Of a stretch of 64,000 bases of DNA, positions 54,062 to 62,401 are shown in pieces; within the stretch, counting starts at the first letter, position 1, and every line of letters starts with the position of its first letter. Source of the DNA: Ruoffia sp044336205 (GTDB taxonomy: Bacteria > Bacillota > Bacilli > Lactobacillales > Aerococcaceae). The stretch covers positions 1,426,001 to 1,490,000 of the forward strand of contig CP172318.1 in NCBI GenBank assembly GCA_044336205.1, in the 5' to 3' direction. Both the position numbers and the translations under genes were made by a program. Under the pieces are notes generated by a model. It saw only the letters and a list, made by a program, of their open reading frames with translations. It was not told where the DNA came from and ran no database searches.

Positions 54062-54362
54062 AATATAGTTGCTCCTTTCAAATTAAAACAAAGCTAAAGT
54101 TAACTTTGTGGCCCCTTATTAGTACGTTTAGTAGCTCTTTTGTGAAAAAACAAAGGTTTTAAATGTAATAAGATTGACTTTAAAACTTACAATTGTAATT
54201 TCTTTTAATTCACTTTATGTATAGTATTATAGCATTTTAATCCTGAATAATCAATTTCTCCTCAAATTTTATTTTCAATAAATTCTTAATAATTCAACAA
54301 AAATTCACAATCTACTTCATCCTTATTATATAAGGAATTACAACGTATTAATTTTTTTATTT
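54062..54362. other. Divergent spx/trpS intergenic region with a palindrome
   Basis: No gene seen; A/T-rich. It should hold the spx promoter. A perfect 7-bp inverted repeat with 3-base spacer (TCCTTAT-TAT-ATAAGGA, 54320-54336) is the only clear candidate operator. I see no T-box before trpS. Confidence 0.5.
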
Positions 54363-54391
54363 TTGTCATTTTTATCTCTGTAAGTTATAAT
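54363..54391 (+). promoter_or_regulatory. Promoter of trpS
   Basis: TTGTCA (54363-54368) and TATAAT (54386-54391) spaced 17 bases, about 50 bases before the trpS start. Confidence 0.82.
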
Positions 54392-54441
54392 ATCTATGGA
54401 ACTTAAGAAATATTTAATAATTGAAAAGAGGCATTTATTTC

Positions 54442-55428
54442 ATGAAGCAAAAAGTATTTTCTGGTGTTCAACCTTCAGGAATACCAACTATAGGGAATTA
54501 TATTGGCGCAATGAAAGGTTTCGTTGACCTTCAAGATCAATATGATTCAACTTATTGTGTAGTTAACCAACATGCAATTACTGTTCCCCAAGATCCAAAA
54601 ACACTAGCTCTAATGACACGCCAATTAGCAGCATTGTATATTGCCATTGGTCTTGACCCTAACAAGTCAACATTGTTCGTCCAATCAGATGTTCCAGCAC
54701 ACGCACAAATAGCGTGGATTATTCAATGTATGACAGGATTAGGCGAACTTGAACGCATGACTCAATTCAAAGATAAAGCAAGCAAGCAAGAATCCATTAA
54801 TGCTGGTTTATTAGCATATCCAACTTTAATGGTAGGAGACATTATCTTATATGATGCAAACTTGGTCCCTGTCGGAGATGATCAAAAACAACATCTAGAG
54901 TTGACACGTAATTTTGTTGATCGATTCAATTCTCGCTTTGGGGATGATTTATTAGTTAAACCTGAACCATTTATTCCTGAATCAGGTGGACGTATTATGA
55001 GTTTACAAGATCCTACAAGCAAGATGAGTAAGTCAGATACGAATGCACGAGGCTTTATCTCCATGTTAGACACTCCAAAACAAATTACTAAGAAGATAAA
55101 GAGTGCTGTGACAGATTCAATTGGCGAAGTGAATTATGATAAAGAATCACAACCAGCAGTCACTAACTTATTAGAAATCTATTCAAGCTTTAGTAGGCAA
55201 GAGATTCCATCCATTGTCGAAAATTACCAAGGTAAAGGATATGGACAATTCAAAAAAGATCTAGCAGAAGTGATCGTAAGCGAATTAGAACCAATTCAAG
55301 CACGTTATGAGAAATTAATGAATGGCTCTGATTTATACGTTATACTACAAGATGGTGCTAAAAAAGCCGCTCAAACAGCTGAATCAACTCTTGAACGGGT
55401 TGAAAAAGCCATTGGATTATATTACTAA
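54442..55428 (+). CDS. trpS: Tryptophanyl-tRNA synthetase
   Basis: Class I synthetase charging tRNA-Trp. The HIGH-like PSGIPTIGNYIGAM (about 9-22) and the KMSKS motif SKMSKSD (about 193-199) are present; length 328 is usual. Start is the ATG at 54442 (MKQKVFSGVQPSG), the family N-terminus, with AAAGAGG 11 bases upstream; the longer frame adds seven unneeded residues. Confidence 0.96.
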   Translation: MKQKVFSGVQPSGIPTIGNYIGAMKGFVDLQDQYDSTYCVVNQHAITVPQDPKTLALMTRQLAALYIAIGLDPNKSTLFVQSDVPAHAQIAWIIQCMTGLGELERMTQFKDKASKQESINAGLLAYPTLMVGDIILYDANLVPVGDDQKQHLELTRNFVDRFNSRFGDDLLVKPEPFIPESGGRIMSLQDPTSKMSKSDTNARGFISMLDTPKQITKKIKSAVTDSIGEVNYDKESQPAVTNLLEIYSSFSRQEIPSIVENYQGKGYGQFKKDLAEVIVSELEPIQARYEKLMNGSDLYVILQDGAKKAAQTAESTLERVEKAIGLYY

Positions 55429-55432
55429 TTAT

Positions 55433-56625
55433 AAAAACCACGAAGCTATTTTATGATATACTCTCCCTGAAGTAGATACTGCAGAAAGTAAAACTACTTT
55501 AGGGGGGTTTTTTGATCCAAAATAGGAAGCATAGCTGGGAAGAATTAGAAAGATTGATTTTCATGTATCTGAAGGATAGATAAAGTTTTAGAGAATTAAG
55601 GGATGCCCATGGTTTATTACTGTCTGAATCTGTATTCAATCAAAAAAAGATCAAAAATCAAAAGCATGGGCGATCCGGTATCCAATCCAATCCATGTAAT
55701 AACTATTACCCTAAAAAGATTAAATAAGCTCTCGTTAAAGAATATTTTAATTATCGGATATCTATGCGAGAACTCGCTCGAAAATATATTATTCCATCAA
55801 ACTCTACTGTCAGGCAGTGGATAATCATGTATACTAAAAGGGAAGAAAAAAAGGAATGAAAAGATTGAGTTTGTCAAAGATTAGCTAACGAATGGGTTAT
55901 CTTATAAAGATACCGTTAAAAAATCAGGTTTCCAATAATAATGACTATAAATGGGTTCAGAAATATAAACAACATGGATCAGAAGAACACGTTGATGGGC
56001 TAGGACGTGGGGAAACCGAGCACTATCCCAACAGTTGAAGGTAAACGACGGCTTCCAACGAGTGATTACTGAAGCTGATAGATTTAATCGCTTAAGTCTA
56101 TGCAGGTCATAAGAGGATTTATGGGTATCGTTGAATCACGATTTATCTGAACCATTTTCATGGGTCCAATAAAATTATCGCCTTTAGATTTTATAACAAT
56201 AATAATGCCTTGGTACTTAATACCTTTATGCAGATTACACAGGCTATCCTACCTACTCAGACACTGAGACATAGTGACCGGATTTTACAGTATACATCGC
56301 ACAGTTTTAATAAAGTTATTACCAAATATGAGGTGAAGTAAAGCGTGCCTCGTGTTAGGAAGTGTTTCAATAATGCACCATGGAGTTTTTTAGGGCATTA
56401 TCAAGGTAGAAATGTATTATATGAAGAATTACAACAGCTTTGAGGAATTAGAGAAGGATATTAAACATTAAATCAATTTCTATGATACCCAACGGGTGAC
56501 ATTAAAGATAGGACTCAAAATCCCAAAAAAAACATGCGTGAAATATTCACACATGGTACAAAAATATTTGTTTAATTGCCCGTCTACTTACCAATGGGCA
56601 GTTCATTATTTTGCTTCGTAGTTTT
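55433..56625 (+). mobile_element. Decayed IS3-family insertion sequence
   Basis: No intact frame, but six-frame fragments read as an IS3 transposase. OrfA-like pieces: YPKKIK, EYFNYRISMRELARKY and STVRQWIIMYTKREE (about 55705-55850), then KYKQHGSEEHVDG (about 55965). OrfB-like pieces: YTSHSFNKVITKYEVK, RVRKCFNNAPWSFLGHYQGRN and FYDTQRVTLKIGLK (about 56280-56520). Many stops and shifts make it dead. Candidate inverted ends are AAAAACCACGAAGC (55433) and the near-complement GCTTCGTAGTTTT (56613-56625). The right end abuts the perR stop. Confidence 0.8.
55463..55513 (+). terminator. Terminator after trpS
   Basis: Stem CTCCCTGAAGTAG (55463-55475) with near-complement (55494-55506) followed by six T. 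It lies within the left part of the IS3 remnant. Confidence 0.78.
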
Positions 56626-57069
56626 CTACTTAGTTGTCATTAGTTTTTGACAAGTTGGACAGATGCCGTAAAGTTCTAATTTATCGAATTGAACAAGGTA
56701 ATCCGTCTGTTCTGCCGCTGATTTGTATAATTCATCCAAGTCTTCGCCATGAAAGTCGGCAATTTTCCCACAATTTCTACATATAATATGGTAATGTGAA
56801 TGCCCCAAGTAATCATAACGACTGCTTACATTTGAGAATTTCATCTCATAAACCAAACCTTCAGAAACAAAAAAGTTTAAATTATTATAAATTGTTGCTA
56901 AACTTAAATTATCAAATTTCGGTTTGAGTTCATGATAAATTTCCTCTGCGGTTGGATGATCGTTGGAATCCATTAATAGTTGAAGTATTGCTTTTCTTCC
57001 TTCAGTAATTCGCATTCCTTTTTGTCGTAAACCATCAAGTACATGTTCCATTTCTTCTGATTGACTCAT
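56626..57069 (-). CDS. perR: Peroxide-responsive repressor PerR
   Basis: Fur-family metalloregulator that senses H2O2 by metal-catalysed His oxidation. Aligned with Bacillus PerR with a one-residue offset: sensing ligands His38, Asp86, His92, His94, Asp105, and the structural zinc Cys97, Cys100, Cys137, Cys140. Asp at 105 (KIADF) favours PerR over Fur. Winged helix with SLATIYNNLNFF recognition helix. Length 147. Divergent from the FUSC-like gene, and a PerR-box-like sequence lies between. The IS3 remnant ends at its stop codon. Confidence 0.92.
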   Translation of the reverse strand: MSQSEEMEHVLDGLRQKGMRITEGRKAILQLLMDSNDHPTAEEIYHELKPKFDNLSLATIYNNLNFFVSEGLVYEMKFSNVSSRYDYLGHSHYHIICRNCGKIADFHGEDLDELYKSAAEQTDYLVQFDKLELYGICPTCQKLMTTK

Positions 57070-57163
57070 TAACTCTCCCCTTTCATTATAGATTCTGCTC
57101 TGTCTCTGTCTCTATCTCTATTCAAACAATTTACTACTTATGTGTTTTTATTATACACTTTTT

Positions 57164-57178
57164 CTTGAATTATTATAC
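57164..57178. promoter_or_regulatory. Candidate PerR box
   Basis: CTTGAATTATTATAC matches the PerR consensus TTATAATNATTATAA at 11 of 14 fixed positions. It lies about 95 bases upstream of the perR start and about 50 bases before the divergent membrane protein gene. Confidence 0.5.
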
Positions 57179-57228
57179 AAAAAAAGTACTATTAACTTAA
57201 CAAAACTATAATCTTAGGAGAATAAAAA

Positions 57229-58326
57229 ATGAAAATTGGTGCACGGGTTCTAAAAACCGGGCTAGCCATCGCACTCGCAACTTATTTGTCAATGTTACTA
57301 ATTCCAGATAATAGCGCCGCTTTGGCAGGAATTGCTGCTGTTACTACTACAATGCCATCTGTTAGAAAGTCATTCGATATGTTTTATCGAAGAGTCTTTG
57401 CCAACATTATTGGTGGTTTAGTCGGTGTGTTTATGCTCTATGCTATTGGTAGTAACCCTGTTGCTATTGGTATTGCTGCTATCGTTACTATCGCTGTACT
57501 TAATGCCCTTGATCTTTCGGATGTGCTATCACTTGCTGTTATTACTGTCGTTGCTGTTATGTTAACACAAAACGGAAATTATTTATTAGCTGCTACATAT
57601 AGAGTACTAGAAACTATCATTGGAGTTGTGGTGTCTTTTATCATCAACTGGTTAGTCTATCCACCTCAACATGATAAGCCGTTCTACTCAACTTTAGTTA
57701 ATCTTACGAATGAAGTGTTGATTTTCATTCGTGCAACATTACGGAAAAATGTTACATTTTCAATTTTACACCGAGATATTCAATGGGCTCGTGGCGAATT
57801 TAATAATTTGAATACTTTGTTTGATTTGATGAATAATGAAGTCATTTTCTCCAAATCCGAACGAATGGTTAAAGCTAGACGTTTAGTAATTTATAGACAA
57901 ATGATCAGAACAACCGAGTCTGTCGTTAATCTATTAGATGTCTTGCATTCTAATGACCATGTCTTCCAGAATTTTCCTGTGGACTTAAGAATCTTGGTTA
58001 GAGAACGTGTTGAAACTTTAATGGTAGGTCATGAACAAATTCTGCTTAAATTTAGTGGTAGAGTTTCAGCAGCGCAAGTAAATTTTATTAACCCACAAAG
58101 AGATTTCCAACAAGAATTTATGAAACGTTTCTTTGATCAGGCATGGAATGAATTAGATTCTGATGAAAGCTATGAAAATGATAGCCATGGAGTCATCCAC
58201 GTCTTGTCAGCCATATATTATTATGAAGAGTCTCTTCTTAAACTAAATAATATCCTACGAATCTATAAAGAGCGGTACACTGAATACCATGAAGAAGATG
58301 AGCAATTAGGAGACGAACATTACTAA
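57229..58326 (+). CDS. Aromatic acid exporter family (FUSC-like) membrane protein
   Basis: A 365-residue protein with an N-terminal membrane half (about six segments, MKIGARVLKTGLAIALATYLSM... to INWLVYPPQHDKP near 145) and a C-terminal cytoplasmic helical domain (about 150-340). This is the ArAE_1/YqjA-like form common in Firmicutes; substrate unknown. TTAGGAG lies 8 bases before the ATG. Divergent from perR and sharing its candidate box, so peroxide control is possible. Confidence 0.85.
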   Translation: MKIGARVLKTGLAIALATYLSMLLIPDNSAALAGIAAVTTTMPSVRKSFDMFYRRVFANIIGGLVGVFMLYAIGSNPVAIGIAAIVTIAVLNALDLSDVLSLAVITVVAVMLTQNGNYLLAATYRVLETIIGVVVSFIINWLVYPPQHDKPFYSTLVNLTNEVLIFIRATLRKNVTFSILHRDIQWARGEFNNLNTLFDLMNNEVIFSKSERMVKARRLVIYRQMIRTTESVVNLLDVLHSNDHVFQNFPVDLRILVRERVETLMVGHEQILLKFSGRVSAAQVNFINPQRDFQQEFMKRFFDQAWNELDSDESYENDSHGVIHVLSAIYYYEESLLKLNNILRIYKERYTEYHEEDEQLGDEHY

Positions 58327-58359
58327 AAGAAACTCTTTAGTATATTCATAACAAAGAAT

Positions 58360-58415
58360 AAAACCCGAGTATTATTTGCGTAATCAATATGACGCACAAA
58401 TAATACTCGGGTTTT
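58360..58415. terminator. Bidirectional terminator between the exporter-like and L,D-transpeptidase genes
   Basis: A stem of over 20 bp (arms AAAACCCGAGTATTATTTG and complement, 58360-58415) with T-runs on both strands. Confidence 0.92.
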
Positions 58416-58418
58416 ATA

Positions 58419-59807
58419 TTAAAAAATCATCACTGGCATACCGTACTCTACTAAGCCAAAGACTTGTCCCATAATGCCTGGAGGTGTGTTTATACATCCT
58501 TGGGATCCAGCTGTTACATAGGCGTTTCCACCAAATGTGGCTTGCCAGCTAGCATCATGTATTCCTTGAGCATTGTCGTCGAAGGCTATCCAATAATTAA
58601 CTGGTTGGACGTAGTCTCTTTCAGTAATGACATTGTATCCGACCAGTTCAGTATCTACTTCTTTATTCCACACTTGATATGCTCCTGGAACTGTCTCAGC
58701 TCCTACAATTCCGGAAACAATGGGTGTCTCTAAAACTAGTTGGTAGTCTTTATAAATAAACATCATTTGATAAGTAATATCGACTTCAACATAGTCTCCA
58801 CCGATATCATTGCCCATTCCATAACTAGAACCGTATACCACAGGTTCACGTGTGACTTGTGCTCCGTTGTGGACATCTTCAATAATTAGAGGTGCCTCCT
58901 CGAAACGATCAATATACCATCCATATGTCCCCGGCTGTACTTGAACATCTCCTTGATAGGTACTTGTGAAGGTCCATGGATTTAGTAATCCAGAATATTG
59001 TTCATTTAATGAAACAATATAAGCGTCAACTGCTTCCGCATCAACTTGTAATTCATTACTTTCATCGATATAGATCCAAGATTCTATAAGTTCTTTCGGA
59101 ATCGTTTCGCTATTTCCAGCGAATTCTAGTGTTATTGTTGAGTTCTTCATTTTTTCAAGTTCCGCTAACTGCTCTTGGATAGCCTCACCCTCAGCTAGTT
59201 TCGTAGGTTGAATGTACGCTTCTTCTAGCTCTAATTCTCCTATACCTGCGCTCACTTTATTTTTGATTGCTTCGGTGAGTGATTCAGAACTTACTTGATT
59301 ACCATAGACTTCCTCACGGACTTGAAACGCACCTTCTTCATCTTTAATAATAGCAGCATCAATAGTTGGCTCCCTATCATCATTATGAACTCCTAGATTC
59401 GGAATAAGTGCCTCTACAACTTGTGTCTCAAGTTGAATTTGCTCTTTGATGTTAATCACTTTTTTAGGTCGAACTAAAGCAAATGGCCAAGCCCATTTAT
59501 TTTGCTGTTCTAATGCTTGTTGAAGTGAATCATTCATATTTATTTGAATATTCAATTGCCCTAGTTCAATGTAACCAATATTCTCATCTTTTTCTTGAAA
59601 AACTAAAGTTGAAGTGGGTATTTCCTCCTCCAAGGTCTCGTTAGCATAATCTACGGTCATTTGGCTAACTTTAATTGGACCTGCGTAAGTTCTAGGTAAG
59701 AAATGAGACGAAAAATAACTTGCCCCAATAACATAAACCAATAATATGACGATAACTATTAATATTGTAATCAGATACTTCTTTGGAATTTGCTTAACTC
59801 TCTCCAT
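58419..59807 (-). CDS. L,D-transpeptidase (YkuD) with peptidoglycan-binding domain
   Basis: Membrane-anchored enzyme expected to form 3-3 peptidoglycan crosslinks or attach proteins. One N-terminal membrane segment (about 12-33), two extracellular PG_binding_4 (VanW-like) repeats (about 50-320), and the YkuD catalytic domain with IHDASWQATFGGN and TAGSQGCINTP, nucleophile Cys438. 462 residues, ending right after the fold as in the Enterococcus Ldt-fm type. Such enzymes bypass beta-lactam targets. It is convergent with the exporter-like gene. Confidence 0.92.
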   Translation of the reverse strand: MERVKQIPKKYLITILIVIVILLVYVIGASYFSSHFLPRTYAGPIKVSQMTVDYANETLEEEIPTSTLVFQEKDENIGYIELGQLNIQINMNDSLQQALEQQNKWAWPFALVRPKKVINIKEQIQLETQVVEALIPNLGVHNDDREPTIDAAIIKDEEGAFQVREEVYGNQVSSESLTEAIKNKVSAGIGELELEEAYIQPTKLAEGEAIQEQLAELEKMKNSTITLEFAGNSETIPKELIESWIYIDESNELQVDAEAVDAYIVSLNEQYSGLLNPWTFTSTYQGDVQVQPGTYGWYIDRFEEAPLIIEDVHNGAQVTREPVVYGSSYGMGNDIGGDYVEVDITYQMMFIYKDYQLVLETPIVSGIVGAETVPGAYQVWNKEVDTELVGYNVITERDYVQPVNYWIAFDDNAQGIHDASWQATFGGNAYVTAGSQGCINTPPGIMGQVFGLVEYGMPVMIF

Positions 59808-59841
59808 ATTATCTCATCTCCTCCTCTCTCTTAGCCTTTTT

Positions 59842-60486
59842 TTATTCCTTTGATTCTGAATATACTTTCTTAATGACATCTTCAAATAACTCCACCGGTT
59901 GAGCCCCAGAGACAGCATACTTTTCATTAAACACAAAGAAAGGAACTCCTTGAACACCAATAGAAGTAGCTAATGAGATATTACCACGAACGTCATCTTG
60001 ATATTTACTCGAATCGTTCAGAATTTTTTCAACTAATTGAGTGTCTAACCCAAGTTCTTGAGCAATATTCAAAATAGTATTATGGTCTTCTAAGTTCGCT
60101 CCATCAACAAAATGTGCACGGTAGAAACGATTAAAATATTCATTACCTAAGCCGATTTCTTTAGCATATTGGAATACACGGTGGGCATCCAATGTGTTTG
60201 CATATACCGCTTGTTCATAATTCACTTCAAGTCCGGTAGCTTCAGCCATTTCTTTGACATGGACTGTCATGGCTTCTGCCTGCTCCAATGGCATACCTTT
60301 AAACTCGGATAGTGTCTCTGCATAACTCTTATTCGGAATGTAATACCCTGTTGGATCTAACTGAAAACTGCGATATTCTATCTCAAAGTCTTCTGGAATA
60401 TCAACATTTTTTATGGCTTTCTTTAGGTGAGATTCACCGATGTAACAAAAAGGGCATACAAAGTCTGACCAAATAGTTATTTCCAT
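59842..60486 (-). CDS. DsbA family oxidoreductase (FrnE-like)
   Basis: Thioredoxin-fold protein of the FrnE/DsbA subfamily, cytoplasmic (no signal peptide). The redox motif C11-P-F-C14 sits in WSDFVCPFCYIGESHL, and the cis-Pro loop is GVQGVPFFVFNEKYAVSGAQP (about 176-196). Length 214. Likely reduces or isomerises disulphides under stress; substrates are unknown. An acetyltransferase remnant lies upstream on the same strand. Confidence 0.9.
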   Translation of the reverse strand: MEITIWSDFVCPFCYIGESHLKKAIKNVDIPEDFEIEYRSFQLDPTGYYIPNKSYAETLSEFKGMPLEQAEAMTVHVKEMAEATGLEVNYEQAVYANTLDAHRVFQYAKEIGLGNEYFNRFYRAHFVDGANLEDHNTILNIAQELGLDTQLVEKILNDSSKYQDDVRGNISLATSIGVQGVPFFVFNEKYAVSGAQPVELFEDVIKKVYSESKE

Positions 60487-60530
60487 TACTCTTTCTCCTT
60501 ATACTATAATTCATACATTAAATAATCAGC

Positions 60531-60686
60531 CTAGCCTGTATCTTCGTAACAAAGCTGAACTTGTTCAATAAATTCAAACCAACGGAAGGATATATTTTTT
60601 TTGGCCGGCTCATTCACTTCATTAACATCAATCCTAATTGCTTTATAGTTATTTGCTTCAGCAAATTCAATTGCATAATTTTGCAT
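60531..60686 (-). pseudogene. C-terminal remnant of a GNAT acetyltransferase
   Basis: On the minus strand from 60686 the frame reads MQNYAIEFAEANNYKAIRID, then VNEVNEPAKKN and ends at 60531. It matches the C-terminal end of GNAT N-acetyltransferases (YAIEFAKxNNYKAIRLDVxxxNEPAxxLY). The acetyl-CoA-binding part is missing or broken upstream: VDEKYLKP continues in another frame. Just under 160 bases remain; it appears to be a dead fragment. The rest of 60487-60925 holds no gene that I can see. Confidence 0.7.
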
Positions 60687-60873
60687 AGTGGTTTCAAATA
60701 TTTTTCATCAACTAATCTAATAGACATTTACCTTGAACTTAAAATTCTATTATTCTTTATTTATATTAATTAATTTACCATAGTATGACAAAAGTTACCA
60801 TAATAAGCGATTGGAACGCTCATTCTTCAAGTTATTTCATCATTCACGAAAATATCATAATAATTTAAAGAGC

Positions 60874-60918
60874 AAAAAACCTTAAGAATTTGCATTATAG
60901 AAATGCTTATTCTTAAGG
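60874..60918 (-). terminator. Terminator of the glycine cleavage unit
   Basis: Stem CCTTAAGAAT with complement ending 60918, preceded on the plus strand by an A-run (T-run on the minus strand), 8 bases past the gcvPB stop. Confidence 0.85.
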
Positions 60919-60925
60919 CTAATAT

Positions 60926-62401
60926 TTATTTTGCTTTTGCAGGTTGATAGATGAGTATTGGTTTACGTGCTGCTGTGGTTTCATCCAAACGCTTTACAGA
61001 TGTGAGATGTGGTGCTTGTCTTACGTTCTCAGGGTCTGAAATGACTTCTTCAGCAATTTGGATAAATGCATCGGCAATGTGATCTAATTCTCTGATTGAC
61101 TCTGTCTCAGTAGGCTCAATCATTAGACACTCTTCTACAATCAGTGGGAAGTAAGTCGTTGGTGAATGAATACCAAAATCTAATAGACGTTTACCTATAT
61201 CCTTAGCATTCACCTGATTGTCCACTTTTTGTCGCTTACAACTTACGACAAACTCATGCATACAATGTTGGTCATATGGCATATCGTAATAGTCTTTCAT
61301 ACGTGCTTTTAAGTAGTTAGCATTCAATACAGCATCTCTTGATACCTGAGTTAAACCATCTGCTCCCATCGACTTAATATATGAATAAGCACGAACATTA
61401 ACACCAAAATTCCCAAAGTTTCCTTTAATTCTTCCAATACTCTCAGGATAATCAGAATTAACGATATAATGATCATCTTTCTTTTCAATCCGTGGCACAG
61501 GTAAGAATGGTGTAAGGAAGTCTTTCACTCCAATTGGTCCAGAACCTGGTCCACCTCCACCGTGAGGTCCTGTAAAGGTCTTATGTAAATTCAAGTGAAC
61601 AGCATCGAACCCCATAGTTCCAGGATTAGATATTCCCATTATTGCATTGGAATTAGCACCGTCATAATAGGCTAATCCACCTGCTTGGTGCACTATATCT
61701 ACAATTTTTTTAATATCGCGCTCATATAACCCAGCAGTATTCGGATTAGTTAACATGATACCTGCTGTATCTTCACCAACTACTTCCTTTAAAGCTACTA
61801 AGTCAACTAATCCTTCGGCTGTTGAAGGTATCTCAATAGTATCGTAACCTGCAACTGTTGCGGTCGCTGGGTTAGTTCCGTGGGCAGAATCTGGAACAAT
61901 AATAACCTTACGTTTGTCTCCTTCACCTTGACTCTCATGATAGGCTTTGAAGATTAAGATTGCCGCTAATTCTCCGTGTGCACCTGCAGCTGGCTGTAGG
62001 GAAATACTATCCATACCAGTAATCTCAGCAAGATCTTCTTGCAGATTATAAAGTAATTCTAAAGCACCTTGTACTGTCTCAGCTGATTGTTGTGGGTGAA
62101 TTTGGCTAAATCCATCCATAGCAGCAATCACTTCATTCACTTTAGGATTATACTTCATCGTACAAGATCCTAATGGATATGGGCCAGACTCAATCCCAAA
62201 GTTCTTATTCGACAGTGCGGTGTAGTGACGAACTAATTGCAATTCTGACACCTGAGGTAATTCTGCGGGTTCTTTCCTCACTAGATGTGGATCCAATTCT
62301 GCCTTTAAATCATAACTTGGAACGTCTAACTCTTCAAAGTCATAAGCTACATGGCCTTCTTGAGAGATTTCAAATATTAAATATTTATATTCATTAAGCA
62401 T
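60926..62401 (-). CDS. gcvPB: Glycine dehydrogenase (decarboxylating), subunit 2
   Basis: PLP-binding subunit of the glycine cleavage P-protein, which decarboxylates glycine and passes aminomethyl to the lipoyl H-protein. The PLP-lysine motif HLNLHKTFTGPHGGGGPG (about 272) is intact; other conserved segments are LGSCTMKYNPK and PDSAHGTNPATA. Length 491 is normal. It overlaps gcvPA by 8 bases and is the last gene of the unit. Confidence 0.96.
   Translation of the reverse strand: MLNEYKYLIFEISQEGHVAYDFEELDVPSYDLKAELDPHLVRKEPAELPQVSELQLVRHYTALSNKNFGIESGPYPLGSCTMKYNPKVNEVIAAMDGFSQIHPQQSAETVQGALELLYNLQEDLAEITGMDSISLQPAAGAHGELAAILIFKAYHESQGEGDKRKVIIVPDSAHGTNPATATVAGYDTIEIPSTAEGLVDLVALKEVVGEDTAGIMLTNPNTAGLYERDIKKIVDIVHQAGGLAYYDGANSNAIMGISNPGTMGFDAVHLNLHKTFTGPHGGGGPGSGPIGVKDFLTPFLPVPRIEKKDDHYIVNSDYPESIGRIKGNFGNFGVNVRAYSYIKSMGADGLTQVSRDAVLNANYLKARMKDYYDMPYDQHCMHEFVVSCKRQKVDNQVNAKDIGKRLLDFGIHSPTTYFPLIVEECLMIEPTETESIRELDHIADAFIQIAEEVISDPENVRQAPHLTSVKRLDETTAARKPILIYQPAKAK

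Noticed and set aside
54062..54441. T-box riboswitch before trpS
   Set aside because: The T-box core and terminator/antiterminator are absent; only an ordinary promoter is visible.
55603..55824. 73-codon plus-strand frame
   Set aside because: Lies in the IS3 remnant; the conserved transposase pieces are spread over several frames, so this is chance.
60561..60773. 70-codon plus-strand frame
   Set aside because: No ribosome binding site; the opposite strand carries the GNAT remnant, which explains the open frame.
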